Notes: generated by a model from the letters alone, not told the origin. 64,000 nucleotides of DNA from Embiotoca jacksoni (GCA_022577435.1 JAKOON010000023.1:1672501-1736500), one strand, 5' to 3'. Counted from the first letter of the stretch, positions 36,300 through 48,926 are shown. Translations and numbers: made by a program.

Positions 36300-39200
36300 A
36301 TTTTCTCACATCAGCACCAACATCCACCTGACGGGATCGAATCTGAACCCATCACATGCAACATATTCAAAAATCAAAGGAGATCCAGGAGAAAACAAAT
36401 CCTGCTCCTAACTCACAACACTCTGCTCTGCATTAAGACGTATTATGGGATGGCCTGCTGCCAGAAAGCCTTACTCAAAGCTTTACTACGTATCACAATT
36501 ACAAGACTAAAGACAAGTCACCAATCAATAAGGGGGCTCTGAATCATTCTGTGAGCTGAGCGGGCTGCCTCAGTCGCTGTAATGGACTGTGTGTAGAGCA
36601 CTTCTTACTTTCTTCAGTGTGTGTGAGAATTGTGAGTGACCAGGTGAATGAAAAGGGAGCCAGCCCCTCAGGTTTGGTGAGCAGAGGTGCAACTGCCGGG
36701 GAACGCTGTCATAAAGCTTGCAGCTGAAGTCTAATGCACAAAAACTGACAATCAGGCAATCATACATCAAGTGTGAAAGGAGGTATTGGGGGGCTGACCT
36801 AAACTATCCAGTGTGAACTTACTGGCAGTGCAAGGGGCCCACTGGGATCAGAAATAATAATAAGAGTCCTGTGCACTCTGTATCCAGCCTTTTTATGCCC
36901 TGTATCGCACTTCACTGGCAGTATTTGGTCTGCGTATGAGGTGGATGCAAAGCTGGGCCGTCTCTGAGCTTTGATTAATATCAGTAAACAGACCTGAGCA
37001 AATATAAGATATCCACTGTTACTAAGAAGACTGAGAGGCGTGCTCACCCAGCAGAGAAAGCAAGAGTCCCGCTCTCTCCACTGTATTTGTGTCTTTTTCA
37101 GTCTTTATGTCGTATTCGATTGAGGAAATTTATTTGATATGGAGGGAAAAATATCAGACACAGACATACAATTGGAAGACGTTAAATCACTCCATATTGC
37201 CAGAATACATTTTGTGAAATTCTACCATACAGCTTGCTGAATAAAAGCAGAGGAAGGAAAGCACATGAGTCCAGACTTAAGGAATTATTAGAAGGAAATT
37301 ATTAAAAAAAAGATAACTTGATAACACACCACAGACAGTATAGCTGCATGATTGACCTTACAGAATCTCCATCTTTGTTATGTATGGCAAAGATGGTCCT
37401 CAAACTAGAAAAGTAAAACCCATTTCAAATTGAAAAAAAAGTCACTTTATTTACATCAGATCAGATCACTACAAAGTAAGGATCGTTTGATTGAAATCCA
37501 GAGCTGACATGAAACCAGCATGCAGGTTAAATTTGAATGATGAATTGTCTTCATCACTGATTTTACAGGATTAATCAATCATGTCACCATTCCCTGATAA
37601 TCATGACCCTACACAGTGATTTTATCCCTTTCCTCTCATTAAAGCTTGCAATGTTTTAATTAAAAATGCATCGTGGCTGGTCTCCCTCACGTTGTACCCT
37701 GTAAGTCTCCAGATTGGCGGCATCCTGGTTTTTCATATATAAAAACCAGGGACTGGCTTGCGTTGCTAAGCAACACAAAAGAGTCAAGTGCATTTGTTTA
37801 TTGGCCAATAAGAATGCAGACAAAGTTTCAAGGTTTTTCAGGAGGGTCCTGTAATAATGATAACAGAAGAACATTGAGTTGAGAATTCTCTCGAAACAAC
37901 CTTTCATCGAATTCAGTGAATGTGTAAATAGGGTTTTACAGAAAGACATTTCCCTCTTGCACATTCATACAGCTCATAAAACAGCTTTCAGTCTGTTTGG
38001 TAAAGAAGTAAAATAGCTGTAATTTACTGTTGGCTTTAGCTTCCCACAGAGCATCCAAACTATTGCTTAATCCCTTCTCTCTTGTGGCACTGGTCAGCAG
38101 CAAATCTAATTACTTTACAATACTTTCTGGTTGTAATTCTGGTATAATCTGTTATATTTGTATCAATTGTGAGAGGCAATGAATAGCACAATAAGTCAAA
38201 TTTGCTGTAGAGGTAGAAGGAATATGACACATCACTTTATCTGTGGTCTTTTTCAGGTCTTGAGCCCTTAGGAATCCAAAACATATCTGTTACCTATAAA
38301 ACATCAGCCAGAACCATGAAAATATGGTTCTACATTTGACCTGTTCTGCGTGATATGAGACTCAAAGCTCTCATTGCTACGAGACAGAAATAGAATCACG
38401 CTCAAAGATACGCAAGGGTGTAATTATTATGTCTGAACAATAAAAGCTATTGCCAGGAGCCCAGGCAGATGGTTTCACGAAGAAAGAAAATGGTAGAAAA
38501 TAGTGGTGGATGTGTAAAAGGAAGTGCACAACAGGTGACAAATTGCATCAGACACATTCTCAAGAGCGCAGACCTTGTGTAATGCATGTACTCCATCCTC
38601 GTTGTTATTACTATCTGGGCACTCAGCCTGGCGTGATGGCATGCCAACTGTTCCCCGATGTCTGTACTGGCACCCATCACCACAGCCCTGGCACCTCGGA
38701 GAGAGTCTGGGGGAGGGAGACGCAGTCAGCAATCAGCATGTGGCTACATGTGTGGTCAGGAGGAGCAGGAATCAGGAGAGAACATGTCTCCTCGTCATCA
38801 AAGCAGGGCTGACATTTGATCAGCAGACAGAACAACACTGGTATCAGACGTGAGCTCCACTTCATGGCAGACTGTGCTTGGCATCAAATAATTACAAATA
38901 TCTGAGCAGGGTCATCTCTAATATTAATTTGTAGGTGATAAATTATTTACAAACATAATGTGCATTTTTAAAATCAAATGAAAAGCAGTTAAAACTTACT
39001 ATGCGATCTTCTAACCATGTAATCTTATTGTTCCCACATAGATTTCCCTGTCGATGAAGGGTTGGGTGTCACATCGACGGAAGCCTTTTACGATAAGTAC
39101 TGTAAGCAGCATCTAAATTAATAATAAGTAAGGACTACAATAATATTTGATTGTAGCCTATGGTGTCTGCAGCTGTATGGTAGATATCTAAATGATTCTG

Positions 39201-39420
39201 ATCCTGAATTATCTAGTGTGTAAGTTAATAGCTTCTGTTCCTTGATTTCAGTGGCCTTTAAATACTGAAGCTAATCAGGAATTTGATTAAAATGAGAAAC
39301 AAAAAAGGTGTAGCTGCCGAACTGGAGGGAAATTTTACCCTACACTTTACTTTTTAAAGTGTGACACACGAGTGCACTTTTCATTTAGTGAAGCTTTCAT
39401 TTATTGTCTCACTCTTGTGC
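36300..39420. other. Intergenic, nothing recognised
   Basis: No exon chain or named repeat was found on either strand. Open frames are short and isolated. Confidence 0.5.
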
Positions 39421-39429
39421 TATTGGTTG

Positions 39430-39990
39430 ACTCTGTATATGAAATCTCAACTCTCTTTTGGGTAGATTGGCATGAAATGTTGTGCAGACATTCAGGGTAC
39501 CCAGAGGGGGAATTCTAGGCTGTACACTGACTTTTCCACTGCAGATAGTTACGTCTTAAAATAAGAATTTCCACTTCTATCAGATTGTCGCACTCTTGGT
39601 TCCCAGAGGATGAATCCAAATGACAGGCAATCCTCTGAGCAACCATGAGGCTCTCATTTAGGAGTTTTAGTGAAATGTCACATATCAAGTGTGGTGACTG
39701 GAATTTGATACATGGTTAAGTACATTCATGTTCCCCTTTGGACGAACTATAATTTCTCTGATGGTTCTTTGACTTCTCATCTGGTGCCATGAGCAAGTCA
39801 AAATTTGGTTTAGGGCAAACTAATAACTGTCAATAAAATGTGAGCATGCAAACATATTAAGCATAACCCAACATGTTAGCCTTGTCTAAAGGCGCTTATG
39901 TCTCGGTGGACCATTATTCTTTTGATCTTTTGCTGTTGAGCGTCCTTAAAAGATGTAACAGTCTCACTGTAAACATGCCAGTGTCACAAT
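39430..39990 (+). repeat. Dispersed fish repeat, copy 3
   Basis: Contains 'ggcatgaaatgttgtgcaga', 'cagaggatgaatcc', 'acattcatgttccc', 'tttgacttctcat' and 'gtgagcatgcaaacat', in the order of the same family as the 10850-11270 copy. It is more diverged. Noncoding. Confidence 0.45.
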
Positions 39991-39999
39991 TATCAGTTT

Positions 40000-41730
40000 A
40001 AAAGCTAAAGTTAAATAAGCTAGGCAGGCCACAGCGGTCCACCCATCAGCATTGCTGCAAAATTAAAAGCCAGAAATGAAAACAGATCTGACACAATAAA
40101 CATCTATAATTTCCAATATTTTCTCCATACCGTACACACTTTCCTTTTGTTTACAACAACCAGCATTTGTATGCCATAATCCTGCATATGTCAGGCTCTG
40201 CTCCCCTCGTGTGCACACCAACTTAGCGAACACCTACTTTACATTTATTAGTACAGGGACAGCCACTCAACTGCATCACAGCAACTACCTCAAAAACACA
40301 GTTGCACCTGAAGTGCAATGACCTTAGGCTACATGTTCCGTGTGTCTCTGAAAGCAACCGTAACAGATAAAAAAAAAAAGTAATAAAATGTTTTCTCAAA
40401 ATGACTTGTTTACAACTCATACTCTGCTACGAGTTTTTTTTTTTTTTTTTTTTTGGATGCAGCATCGAGCCGACTGATTTATATCTCACTAAAATTAATG
40501 TGGCAGTTATTAAAACACTGCAGTGGTAAAATGAATATGGGTGTTTCTGAATAAATACATAACTCTGAACTGAAGCAACATTTCTGATAAAACATGTAGC
40601 GAGTTCATTCACTGCTCTGAAGTATTGAGTGAATTCAAACAGGTCAAGAAGAGATGTCTTTCAGCTCATTTAACTATGTAAAGAGAAGTGTTTCACATTC
40701 AGTTAGTTAATATTGGGTCTGCAAATATTCATACTCTGATGTGATCAGTCGTGCCACTATAAAAGCTTTCTGATTTAACGCTAAATAATTATTCTTAGTT
40801 TTAGTGGATAAACAGGAGTTAACTTATTATAGCTTCATTGATCTCTATTAGTGTTTTACAGGATGTGCATAATTTGATAATAATGTGTTTACTACTTGGC
40901 TAAATTAATGTGTCCTTCTTACAACCATAACGCAAGACATTCGCATGACTGAACAAAACATCCACTGTGAGACAAAAAGCATTGAACAATAACAAGATGA
41001 GAAAATAATTTTCAAGCAGCTTTGTTTTACGTTCATAAAAATGTCTCATTATATTTACAGAAAAAAAACATAGTCAAGGTCACAATGAACAATAATTGAT
41101 AAATTTTTGGCAAATAATGAAGACTTCAGTCCAAAATAGTATACAATGTTGGCAGCCAATTTCAACTACATAAATAGTGCTGAGCACAAACACTGTTTGA
41201 AACAACTTGACATCAACATCAGTACTTCTGAGATATTATTATAATGTAGAAAACTTACAGTTTGCATCATGAAACAGAACTGAAATATGACTTTTTTTTT
41301 TTTTATTAATCTGTGTTTTATACTCATGATTTGAGACACGGTCAAGTCTCATCCATGCCTATACACTTCAACTGAAATCAGAGTTCACTGCGATGGGAAA
41401 GTCAGCACACTGGTCAAATGAATGTTACTTCTATATTCAACACTGAGGCCTACCCAGTGACACACAAAGCACAGCAGACACGTTTTTTTTTTTTTTGTTA
41501 CCAGCAGCACAGCCAGAGATTCCTGATGAAATAAATAACACAGGCATATAAAAGTGAAGTAAAATGAGAGTAAAACACAGAGGTATAGGTAAGAAAGCTG
41601 AATTCTCTTAGTTTGATGTGTTGCTTACAAAAAGTATGACTTTGGAGTTTGAGAGTTGCACTATACAAGTGTGATTTAACCAAAACAAATGTCGAGCTCC
41701 ATTTCATCTGCTGGGCTATACAACCGGTCT
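40000..41730. other. Intergenic, downstream of spindlin
   Basis: A+T-rich with T runs at 40434-40454, 41290-41304 and 41483-41496. No gene was recognised; part may be alternative spindlin 3' UTR. Confidence 0.45.
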
Positions 41731-41739
41731 CAGACCTGC

Positions 41740-41745
41740 TTTATT
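41740..41745 (-). terminator. Spindlin candidate polyadenylation signal
   Basis: TTTATT on the + strand reads AATAAA on the minus strand, about 270 bases past the spindlin stop. Several more lie further out, so longer 3' UTRs are possible. Confidence 0.4.
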
Positions 41746-42013
41746 TACACTGAAGAGGATCTAATAGTCGCACATTAAGTTCATATTAAAATTTAGAATC
41801 AAAAACCGAAACGTCTTGTAATGTGAGAATGAAAGAAGCTCCTGGAGGCCAAAACAATAACAAAAAATAAAATTAAAAAAATAAATGGGGCCTATGATCT
41901 TCAGCACGTCGCCTTCCACTGGAGGGAAATTGAAATCTTTAACACTTTAACAGGTAACGGCTGGTCGTGACGAATATGAACCATCAGCTGAAGATGAACG
42001 CAGACAGTCAGTA

Positions 42014-44507
42014 CTAGGTGGTCTTCACCAGATCGTAGACGTGGATGTGGACATCATCGTCATATTTTATGTAGTATACAGTGGGCTTCGCTGGGACCTG
42101 GTAGATGACCAAGCCTGTCCTCTTCAGACCGTTATCTGTGACATACTCCACCTGTTTACCCACAAGGCTCTCTGGCTCCTCACCTGGCTTCCTGTCTGCT
42201 GGTAGCAGGTGTTTGTTCTCTGAACACACAGAAAAAACACATGGGTAATTAAAATCAGTGTAGCAGGAGCAGACAGGATTTAAACAGCTAAAGTAACAAA
42301 ATTGAAACAAACTTAAAAGTTTAAGATAATAAATTAGCTGCATCATGTTTGCTTCTTTATTAATGTGCCGTGCCTGATCCCCTCCAATTCTTTGGAGACA
42401 CCATTGTCTCTTCATGGCAAGACACCAGTGCCACAACAAAACACACTCTCTTACCACTGAACAAAATAGAAATTCTGCACAAAATGTTCAGGAGAAAAAG
42501 AACACGGCAGAGACTCTAGAGTGTTTTCTAATGCTCACTATGTAAATTTGTCCTGTTCTCTTCCTCCCACTTTGCCAGCAGCATCTGAAACATATAAAGT
42601 ATTGACAATTTTATGCAGCTCTCATTTCTGTACCTGACTCTGGCAGGACACGTAGGTCACCATCCTTGTAGTCGTCCCACAGCTGGTACATATACAGCAC
42701 CGGGTCCTTCTCGTAGGTGATGTAATACCAGTGGGTCATGATGGGGGCTCGGGACAGCACCATGCCTCGCCACTCGTTTTTCTCACCGTCCTCCTTCTCG
42801 AACAGATGCTCCACTGCTCGGCCCACCAGCTCCTCCGCCCCCGGAGGCACCTTGATCTTATTGTTCACTGCGGGAAGGAGACGACACTTTGACCAGACCT
42901 TAAATCTCAAAACTTTATAGATTCTACATGATACAGTAAATTAGGAAATTAAAATGTTATTATATTAACAAATAATTCGGACAATTTACCATTAAAATCT
43001 ACCGTGATGTGTTTTGTGTATCTGTCAGCACCAAAAGCAGTGCGTTTGCAACAAACAGTAGAAAAACTGGGTAGTTGGTGTTAGAAACAATAGTCACCAC
43101 ACCAGAAGTGATTAAGAAAAAAAAACACCCACTCGAGCTTCAACAGGAAATCCTACAGCAAAATGCAACGTGGTGTTGCTTCATTTCAATCTAAAGTGGA
43201 GGGCATCTGTCCAAAAAAAAACACAATACCCAAGCAAATCTATAAAAATGTCCAAGATAAAAGTTGCCACACTCACCGACTTTCTCTGACAAGACCTGTA
43301 GGCTGGACACCCGGTTGTCTTTGAAGAGCTCGATGCCGTAGACACAGTCAAAGCCGTCATATTTGACCATGTAGAGGGAGCTGTTCACAGTCAGGCGCTC
43401 CAGAACGGTGCCTTTCCATTTGGTCAAGCTACCTTTCTCCCTCCAGTTGTGCTGAATCCTGCGGCCCAGGAGGTTGTCGGGGTCCGGACTCAAGGTCGCT
43501 GCTGAGCTTTCACTCAGCTCTCCACTGCTACGCTTCCTGTAAATATGCACGTGATCAGTTCCATATTACTATTTACATATTCGTACAAGTGCAATGAACT
43601 TTTGAAAAGGAGCGGCGTGTTCGATTTAGTGGCATCTAGCGGTAAGGATGCAGATTGAAACCAACTGAATGCCCCTCGCCTCACCCTCCCCTTTGAACTG
43701 GGAAAGATCATCTATGTAAAACACCCTCTGTAGAGTCTGTGTTTGGTTTGTCCCTACTGGGCTACTGGAGAAACACGACGGTGCAACATGGTGGGGCCTG
43801 TGGAAGAGGCCCCGCTTCCTATGGAGATATGAAGGGCTAACCTATGCTAACAAAAACAATTCCTAGTTTCAGGAGATTATACACTAATGAATAGTGTATT
43901 TCATTTCTACCTATGGATCCCCCCCTAAATCCTACACAATAAACCTTCAAGGTACTTTTCAAGCGATTCAATAAGTAGCCTATGTTCTTTGGGTTACTAG
44001 TGTGACTGACAAGGTCTTTAAGATGTGGGTAATGTTACACAAGGGCGTAAAACATTTTAACAAAACATTAAGGAAATACTATCAGGGGAAAGGCGCTTGC
44101 ACTTCGAAGCCCAACAGGTAGTAAACAATCACTGTGAAGCTTTCTTTACTCTTGCAGTGCAGTAAATGACAGCAAGAATAGTTTATGTAAATCACATTGG
44201 GCCTAATTTTGCCTATGAAAATAATCTGTTTTGCTTGTCATACACCAGTACCTTCAACCCCACAGATGCTTGGCAAACTCATATTTACAGACTCGTGTGT
44301 TGACAGACAAGACGACAGTGGAAACTACGACATTTATACAGATCAAAAGGGGATTGTTAAGTTAGCAGATGACCATATGTTACCGCCATGTCATTCAAGG
44401 TGGGGAAGCACAGTGAAGTATTAAAAAAGGTAAAACACTGATAAAGGGTCAAAAAGAGTGAAATCAGACTTTGATGTTTAAGCCTACCTGCCCCGTTTCT
44501 TTGACAT
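42014..44507 (-). CDS. Spindlin-family histone methyl-mark reader
   Basis: Spindlins are nuclear proteins with three Tudor-like (Spin/Ssty) repeats; SPIN1 reads H3K4me3 together with H3R8me2a. Four coding exons on the minus strand: 44488-44507 (ATG 44505-44507), 43277-43536, 42634-42867, 42014-42219 (stop TAG 42014-42016), 720 bases, 239 residues. The N-terminus (MSKKRGRKRSSGELSES) is short and basic, unlike the longer SPIN1 leader. Repeat 1 keeps the aromatic cage Trp38, Trp47, Tyr66, Tyr73 (DGFDCVYGIEL). Repeat 2 keeps Phe116, Trp126, Tyr145, Tyr152 with the same spacing as the SPIN1 H3K4me3 pocket (ITYEKDPVLYMYQL). Repeat 3 ends with YDDDVHIHVYDLVKTT. Sequence divergence from SPIN1 suggests a fish-specific paralogue (spindlin-Z-like), so no exact symbol is given. 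A noncoding exon segment joins at an acceptor at 44529. Confidence 0.93.
43616..43938. mobile_element. MITE-like repeat in spindlin intron
   Basis: A 323-base element in the first coding intron. Its ends form an imperfect 14-base inverted repeat: CGTGTTCGATTTAG at 43616-43629 and CTAAATCCTACACA at 43925-43938 (11 of 14 match). Internal strings 'agtggcatctagcggt', 'gtgtttggtttgtccctact' and 'gattatacactaatgaa' are recognised from memory as a very common percomorph repeat. No ORF and no clear target duplication, so the superfamily is not assigned. Confidence 0.6.
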
Positions 44508-44587
44508 GTTTCCATAAATTCACACAACCCTGTGAGACACAAGAGAAGTCAAGTTAATAAGTACAGCAGGAGCAGCTGACATTTTCT

Positions 44588-44589
<2 letters not shown>

Positions 44590-44636
<47 letters not shown>
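44590..44636. repeat. (CA)n microsatellite in spindlin 5' intron
   Basis: A pure CA run of about 47 bases just upstream of the exon holding the spindlin start codon. Confidence 0.96.
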
Positions 44637-44637
<1 letters not shown>

Positions 44638-44769
44638 AAGACACCTGATTTCACATTAACTCAAATATTCCTGGAAGTCAAGAGTACAGTCGGTTCCTCA
44701 GCAGGTCTGCAGCCCTCTCCGCTCAGTCCAACGCGTCCCATGCAAAACGTGCCAATAAACCCACTTTAC

Positions 44770-44950
44770 CGGTTGTAAACAACGTAACCGCGACGAGCCC
44801 ATCGCTGATGCTACCCGACCTAGCTGAGTGCTAACGCGACGGCCAGGTTTACGCACTGTATTTACGCAGCTAACTAAAAAGGCTAATAAATGTGTAACTT
44901 CGCCGAGGGCTCGCTGAACAACAGTCGACGTGTCGAGTGTCATCGGAAAC
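44770..44950 (-). promoter_or_regulatory. Candidate spindlin 5' untranslated exon and promoter
   Basis: A CpG-containing segment on the minus strand ends in a usable donor, ACCG|GTAAAG (exon edge 44770). The next acceptor at 44529 leads into the exon with the start codon. The upstream limit is a guess. Confidence 0.35.
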
Positions 44951-45118
44951 GTGAAGCCGCAGTATGTCTAAAGTTGGACCAGCCGGGGTGGCTGGCGTCG
45001 AGAAAAACAATTTCTGTCACCGTTTATTTGTAAGGAGTAAAAATCCTGAGAATTTGGCTTCTGCATTTCTCCACATAAGCTAGCCGAACAAAAGGAAAAT
45101 GCATCGCCATGTAAGCAC

Positions 45119-45120
<2 letters not shown>

Positions 45121-45153
<33 letters not shown>
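45121..45153. repeat. Poly(T) tract
   Basis: About 33 consecutive T. No adjoining element was identified. Confidence 0.93.
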
Positions 45154-45157
<4 letters not shown>

Positions 45158-45483
45158 CCTGACTGTTTGCTTACTGGATTAAACGGAGACATAAGGACGA
45201 GCCGTGGTAAATATATTAACATTTTTTTTTATGTGGTCGACAAGTTCAATTTGCGGGAGCCATCAGGGAAAAAAAACAAAACCTGTTTGCCCTACCTGAT
45301 CAATAATTTCACATGTGTTTGTCTTTGCAGAGCAGATTCCTCCACCTAACGTAGGCTAGATACACGGAAACGAACCGGATAGAAGAACTACATCTACCGC
45401 CGGGAACTCACAACTCGCAAAGCACTCTGGGACTCGTCGTCACTTTTAGGAACTTCCTTTAGATTCGTGCAGCCGCTGATGAT

Positions 45484-45585
45484 TAGGTTAGGTTAGGTTA
45501 GGTTAGGTTAGGTTAGGTTAGGTTAGGTTAGGTTAGGTTAGGTAGTTACTTAATTAACCCCCGAGGGGAACTTTTTTTTCCGCTA
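45484..45585 (-). mobile_element. Retroposon 3' tail with (TAACC)n, read as (GGTTA)12 on +
   Basis: On the minus strand GTTCCCCTCGGGGGTTAATT is followed by AAGTAACTACC and then about twelve TAACC units (+ strand 45484-45543). The non-repeat part aligns nearly base for base with the copy at 24180-24262, where CCTA units follow. The array is therefore best read as an expanded retroposon tail and not telomeric DNA, although the unit equals the arthropod telomere repeat TTAGG. Confidence 0.6.
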
Positions 45586-45599
45586 CAGCAGCATACAGG

Positions 45600-48500
45600 A
45601 AGCAATAAGATAATAATAATAATAGAAAAGCAATAAAATAGCAGTAAAAAAATATAAAATACAAAATGCACAGTATGTACAGTACAGTATATATCTATAT
45701 ATATATATTATATACAATTAATAATTATTATTATTATTGAGCCAGATATATGCATGTTTGTTCTTTTATGTATTTGGATCTCAGTGGTTCAGGTGTAGTG
45801 AAGCAGGGTAAGTTTAAACTACATTCCCCATCATTCATCTTCTAAGAAGTCCGTATTTGTGTTGCGTCTGCTGCACATTTATGAACGCCAAATAATTAAA
45901 GCTACAGACAGTTCAAGTTTACCAGATTTAAAATGATCGAAAGTAATTAAAAGCACTATTATCCAGAGTTTCTAGATGAGCAAAGTGTATGCTAATAATT
46001 TACTGTTTACATACACGCATTAGTTTCCTCAGTTGAAATTTAATCTGGCATTTTAGTGAGTAAAATTAAAATGCAATTAAAACATACTGGTTTTTTTTTT
46101 GTTTTTTTTTAAAAAGTTAAATCTATGAATAGATTAAACTAAACTGTTAAACCTTATGAGTGAAATTTACTATACATGTTTTATTATTTCTTAATCTTCA
46201 TTTATTTAAAAAAAAAAAATGCTATATGTATTAAAGCCCTGGATTGTGTTTTGAGTCCAAATATAAAAAAATATTTGATGAAATGTGTTCATTACATTCA
46301 TAAAAAAAATAAAAAAAATCTGTATGTATTGTTTGATTATGTGGTAATAAATCAAAAGGACTTGGTACATGTTGTAAAAGGCATCAATAACTATGTCCAG
46401 ACAATGTTTCATCAGTTTAACCATGAAGCATTTGGCAGTCGGTGGGTTTTTTGGTATTTGAAATGCTTAATTCAACCACAAGGTGTCATACTAAACACAA
46501 ACTCTCTGCCACCGGCTCTTTTAACAGACTTAATGATGGACTGACTATTGTGGAGTGAATGATGCAGTACTGTCTGACTGCTTTTTCAGGGTGAAAGCTC
46601 CTGGTTTTATCTTGTGCCAAACCACCTGTATGTGCATGACTCATATGTGATGTGGAGATGAATAAAAACAGTGCAGAAACCTTCACCTGCCGTTAATTTA
46701 ATCACAAAGCAAGCAGGTGTGACACAAAAAAAATGAGCTGTGGCTCAATTCCTTTAAAAAAAACTCAGTCAGTTTTGATTTACCCTTTATTTGTTTCATA
46801 TGGCCCATTATTCATTCATTTATTCACCTGTCTATGTTGAGTCTGCAAGAGCATTGTAGATTTTGTGGTTGGGGAATAAAATGTATTTAATTGAATAAAT
46901 AAAACATAATGACACAAAATTATTAAAAGAAACATAAATTTTATTATGAGGTCCAAATTTTCTGATGAGGATAGAAGAGAAGTTGGGGGATCTAATTGTC
47001 ATGACATCAATACTGCAGGCTGCAGCCCTGATCATGATTTACATACTGTCTGTCTGCCTTGATAGTGGGGTAAACGTCCCTGCAATGACAGCGATATAGA
47101 TATTGGCTCAGTTTAACCCCTCCTAAATTCTTTGAACGTATCTTCAATCAGCCAACCATTTGTGGTGTTTCAGAAACTAACTCTCGAGAAGATCTATTAA
47201 TTAGAAGATTTTGCCCTCAGACATTCTTTCTGTCTGCCATTAGCAGCTTTGGTGGTCTGCATGGTTACAGTCTGAGCTCAGTTATTGCCTTCCCCAAGGA
47301 GCCTATGTTTTCAGTGTTGTTTGTTAGTCAGCAAAATTACAGAAAAACTGTAGCCGCAGTTTTAATAAAATATGGTGGAAGGGTGTAGCATGGGCCAAGA
47401 AAGAACCCATAACATCTTTGAGTGGATTTGCAGAATTATTTTTCACTTTCATTAACATTGGGAGATTGGGGGATTTGGCCAATTGGATGCCATGCCTGTT
47501 AATTCTGGATCCCGTGTCTGATGTTGTGGTGGGCGCGTTGTGTCACTGCCTGTTGCTACTACACTGTGCAGTGCTGCGTTTCAGGGATTTATCTAAGCCC
47601 ACAAATCTTAACACTAAATCTCTGTGCACAGCAGCTAATATTGATTTGTAACGCATACTTTTTCTACTCAAAAACACTTGTTACAAATTTCCTTTCCGAT
47701 TCCATACTTATCTCAGATCGGCTTGCTTAGCGGTTAGCAATGTCTTCTGTCTCTCCCTCTGCTTTTCCTCCTCTCTGTTTTTCCTCTGCCTCCTTTAGTA
47801 ATCATGGTTTTTATAATAAATCCTGTCTTTTTAGATCATTGGAAGCTAGGTTTATGGAATTGAAAGCGCAGCTCTGCACCATAGAAACCAACCCATTAGC
47901 TGCAGTAGCTAATAAGGTCCCAGTAGCCAGTGTGGACTGACTGCTATATACATAAAATGGGATTTGAGTTAATTAAATTAAATTTAAAAAAAAAATCCAC
48001 TAGATGGTAGTAAAGTTAAATAGTGACAAAACACAGGCTAGTCAAGAAATACAATGACTCCATATCACAATTCACCTTCAGAGGTACAAGTCATCCTCTG
48101 GGATACACATGTACTTGCTCAAACCTAATACAGCAAACAGTCATTACAGCGCTCTCAGGGAGAACTAGAAACGGTACAACAGCTGCAGTGTGATGCGTCC
48201 GATAGGCACAAGCACATTTTGACATCACCTTAATAGTAATGGCAGTATATCCAGATATATATAGTGCTTGCAGGTGAAGTTTTATTCATATCATAGAAGA
48301 ATGGATTATTGGTTTTGGCTCTCTACGAGTGCCCATCTAGTTCGAATAATGAAACTGTTATTGTGGATGAATGCAGTTTGACATATATTTTAGATCAATT
48401 TGTGACAGTCAAAACTGCTATGAGGTGTGTGTAAGTGTTGTTGCACCGTAAAGCTGTTGTATCGTCACCAAGCTGTCCGGCCGCCCAGGTTGCCTTCTCC

Positions 48501-48780
48501 TGTCCTTGTCCGCAGCAACAGAAAAGGCCTGAATGTTGAGGAAATCGGCCCAGTTTTTTTTTTCTTTTTTTCTATCCAGTCCCAACAAGGTGTTAAGTTA
48601 AACAATGGAGGTCATTCAGTTTTAAGGGCAAAATGAAGTATGGAGTGAGACTGCAACTCAGCACATTACTAAAACGAGTTGCTACATCTGTGCCATTTGA
48701 ATCTGTTTATCCATACTGACTGTTTTCCACTTGCAAGGCCCTAAAATATGAAACCTTATGTTTATTCGTCTGCCTGACTG
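45600..48780. other. Intergenic, nothing recognised
   Basis: Very A+T-rich with TA-rich microsatellites near 45690-45740 and A/T runs near 46090-46220. No exon chain was recognised. Confidence 0.5.
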
Positions 48781-48800
48781 ACATCTTGTGCTGCCTGCAG

Positions 48801-48926
48801 GTTTCTCCAGTGCTGCCATCGGAGGAGGGGAGGCCTTAGCGGCCCTTTCCCCTGGGACCCCATGAGAATACCAACTCCAAAAATAGAGGTATCCTCCTCT
48901 CCTTCCAACTCCTCTGCTCCTTCAGG
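48801..48926 (+). other. Isolated exon-like segment
   Basis: An acceptor (CTGCCTGCAG, ending 48800) and a donor (TTCAG|GTACGG) bound about 126 bases. One frame is open across the whole segment and includes SGPFPWDPMRIPTPKIEV followed by a Ser/Pro-rich stretch. No partner exon or protein family was recognised. It may be an exon of a gene with large introns or chance. Confidence 0.25.

Noticed and set aside
44964..45080. Short + strand frame starting MSKVGPAGVAGVEKN near the spindlin promoter
   Set aside because: Only 38 codons, no family match and no partner exon. A donor-like GTAAGG is present but not enough.
45484..45543. Interstitial telomere or arthropod contamination suggested by (TTAGG)n
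   Set aside because: The vertebrate unit is TTAGGG, and the flanking bases match a retroposon 3' tail also present at 24.2 kb with a different unit.
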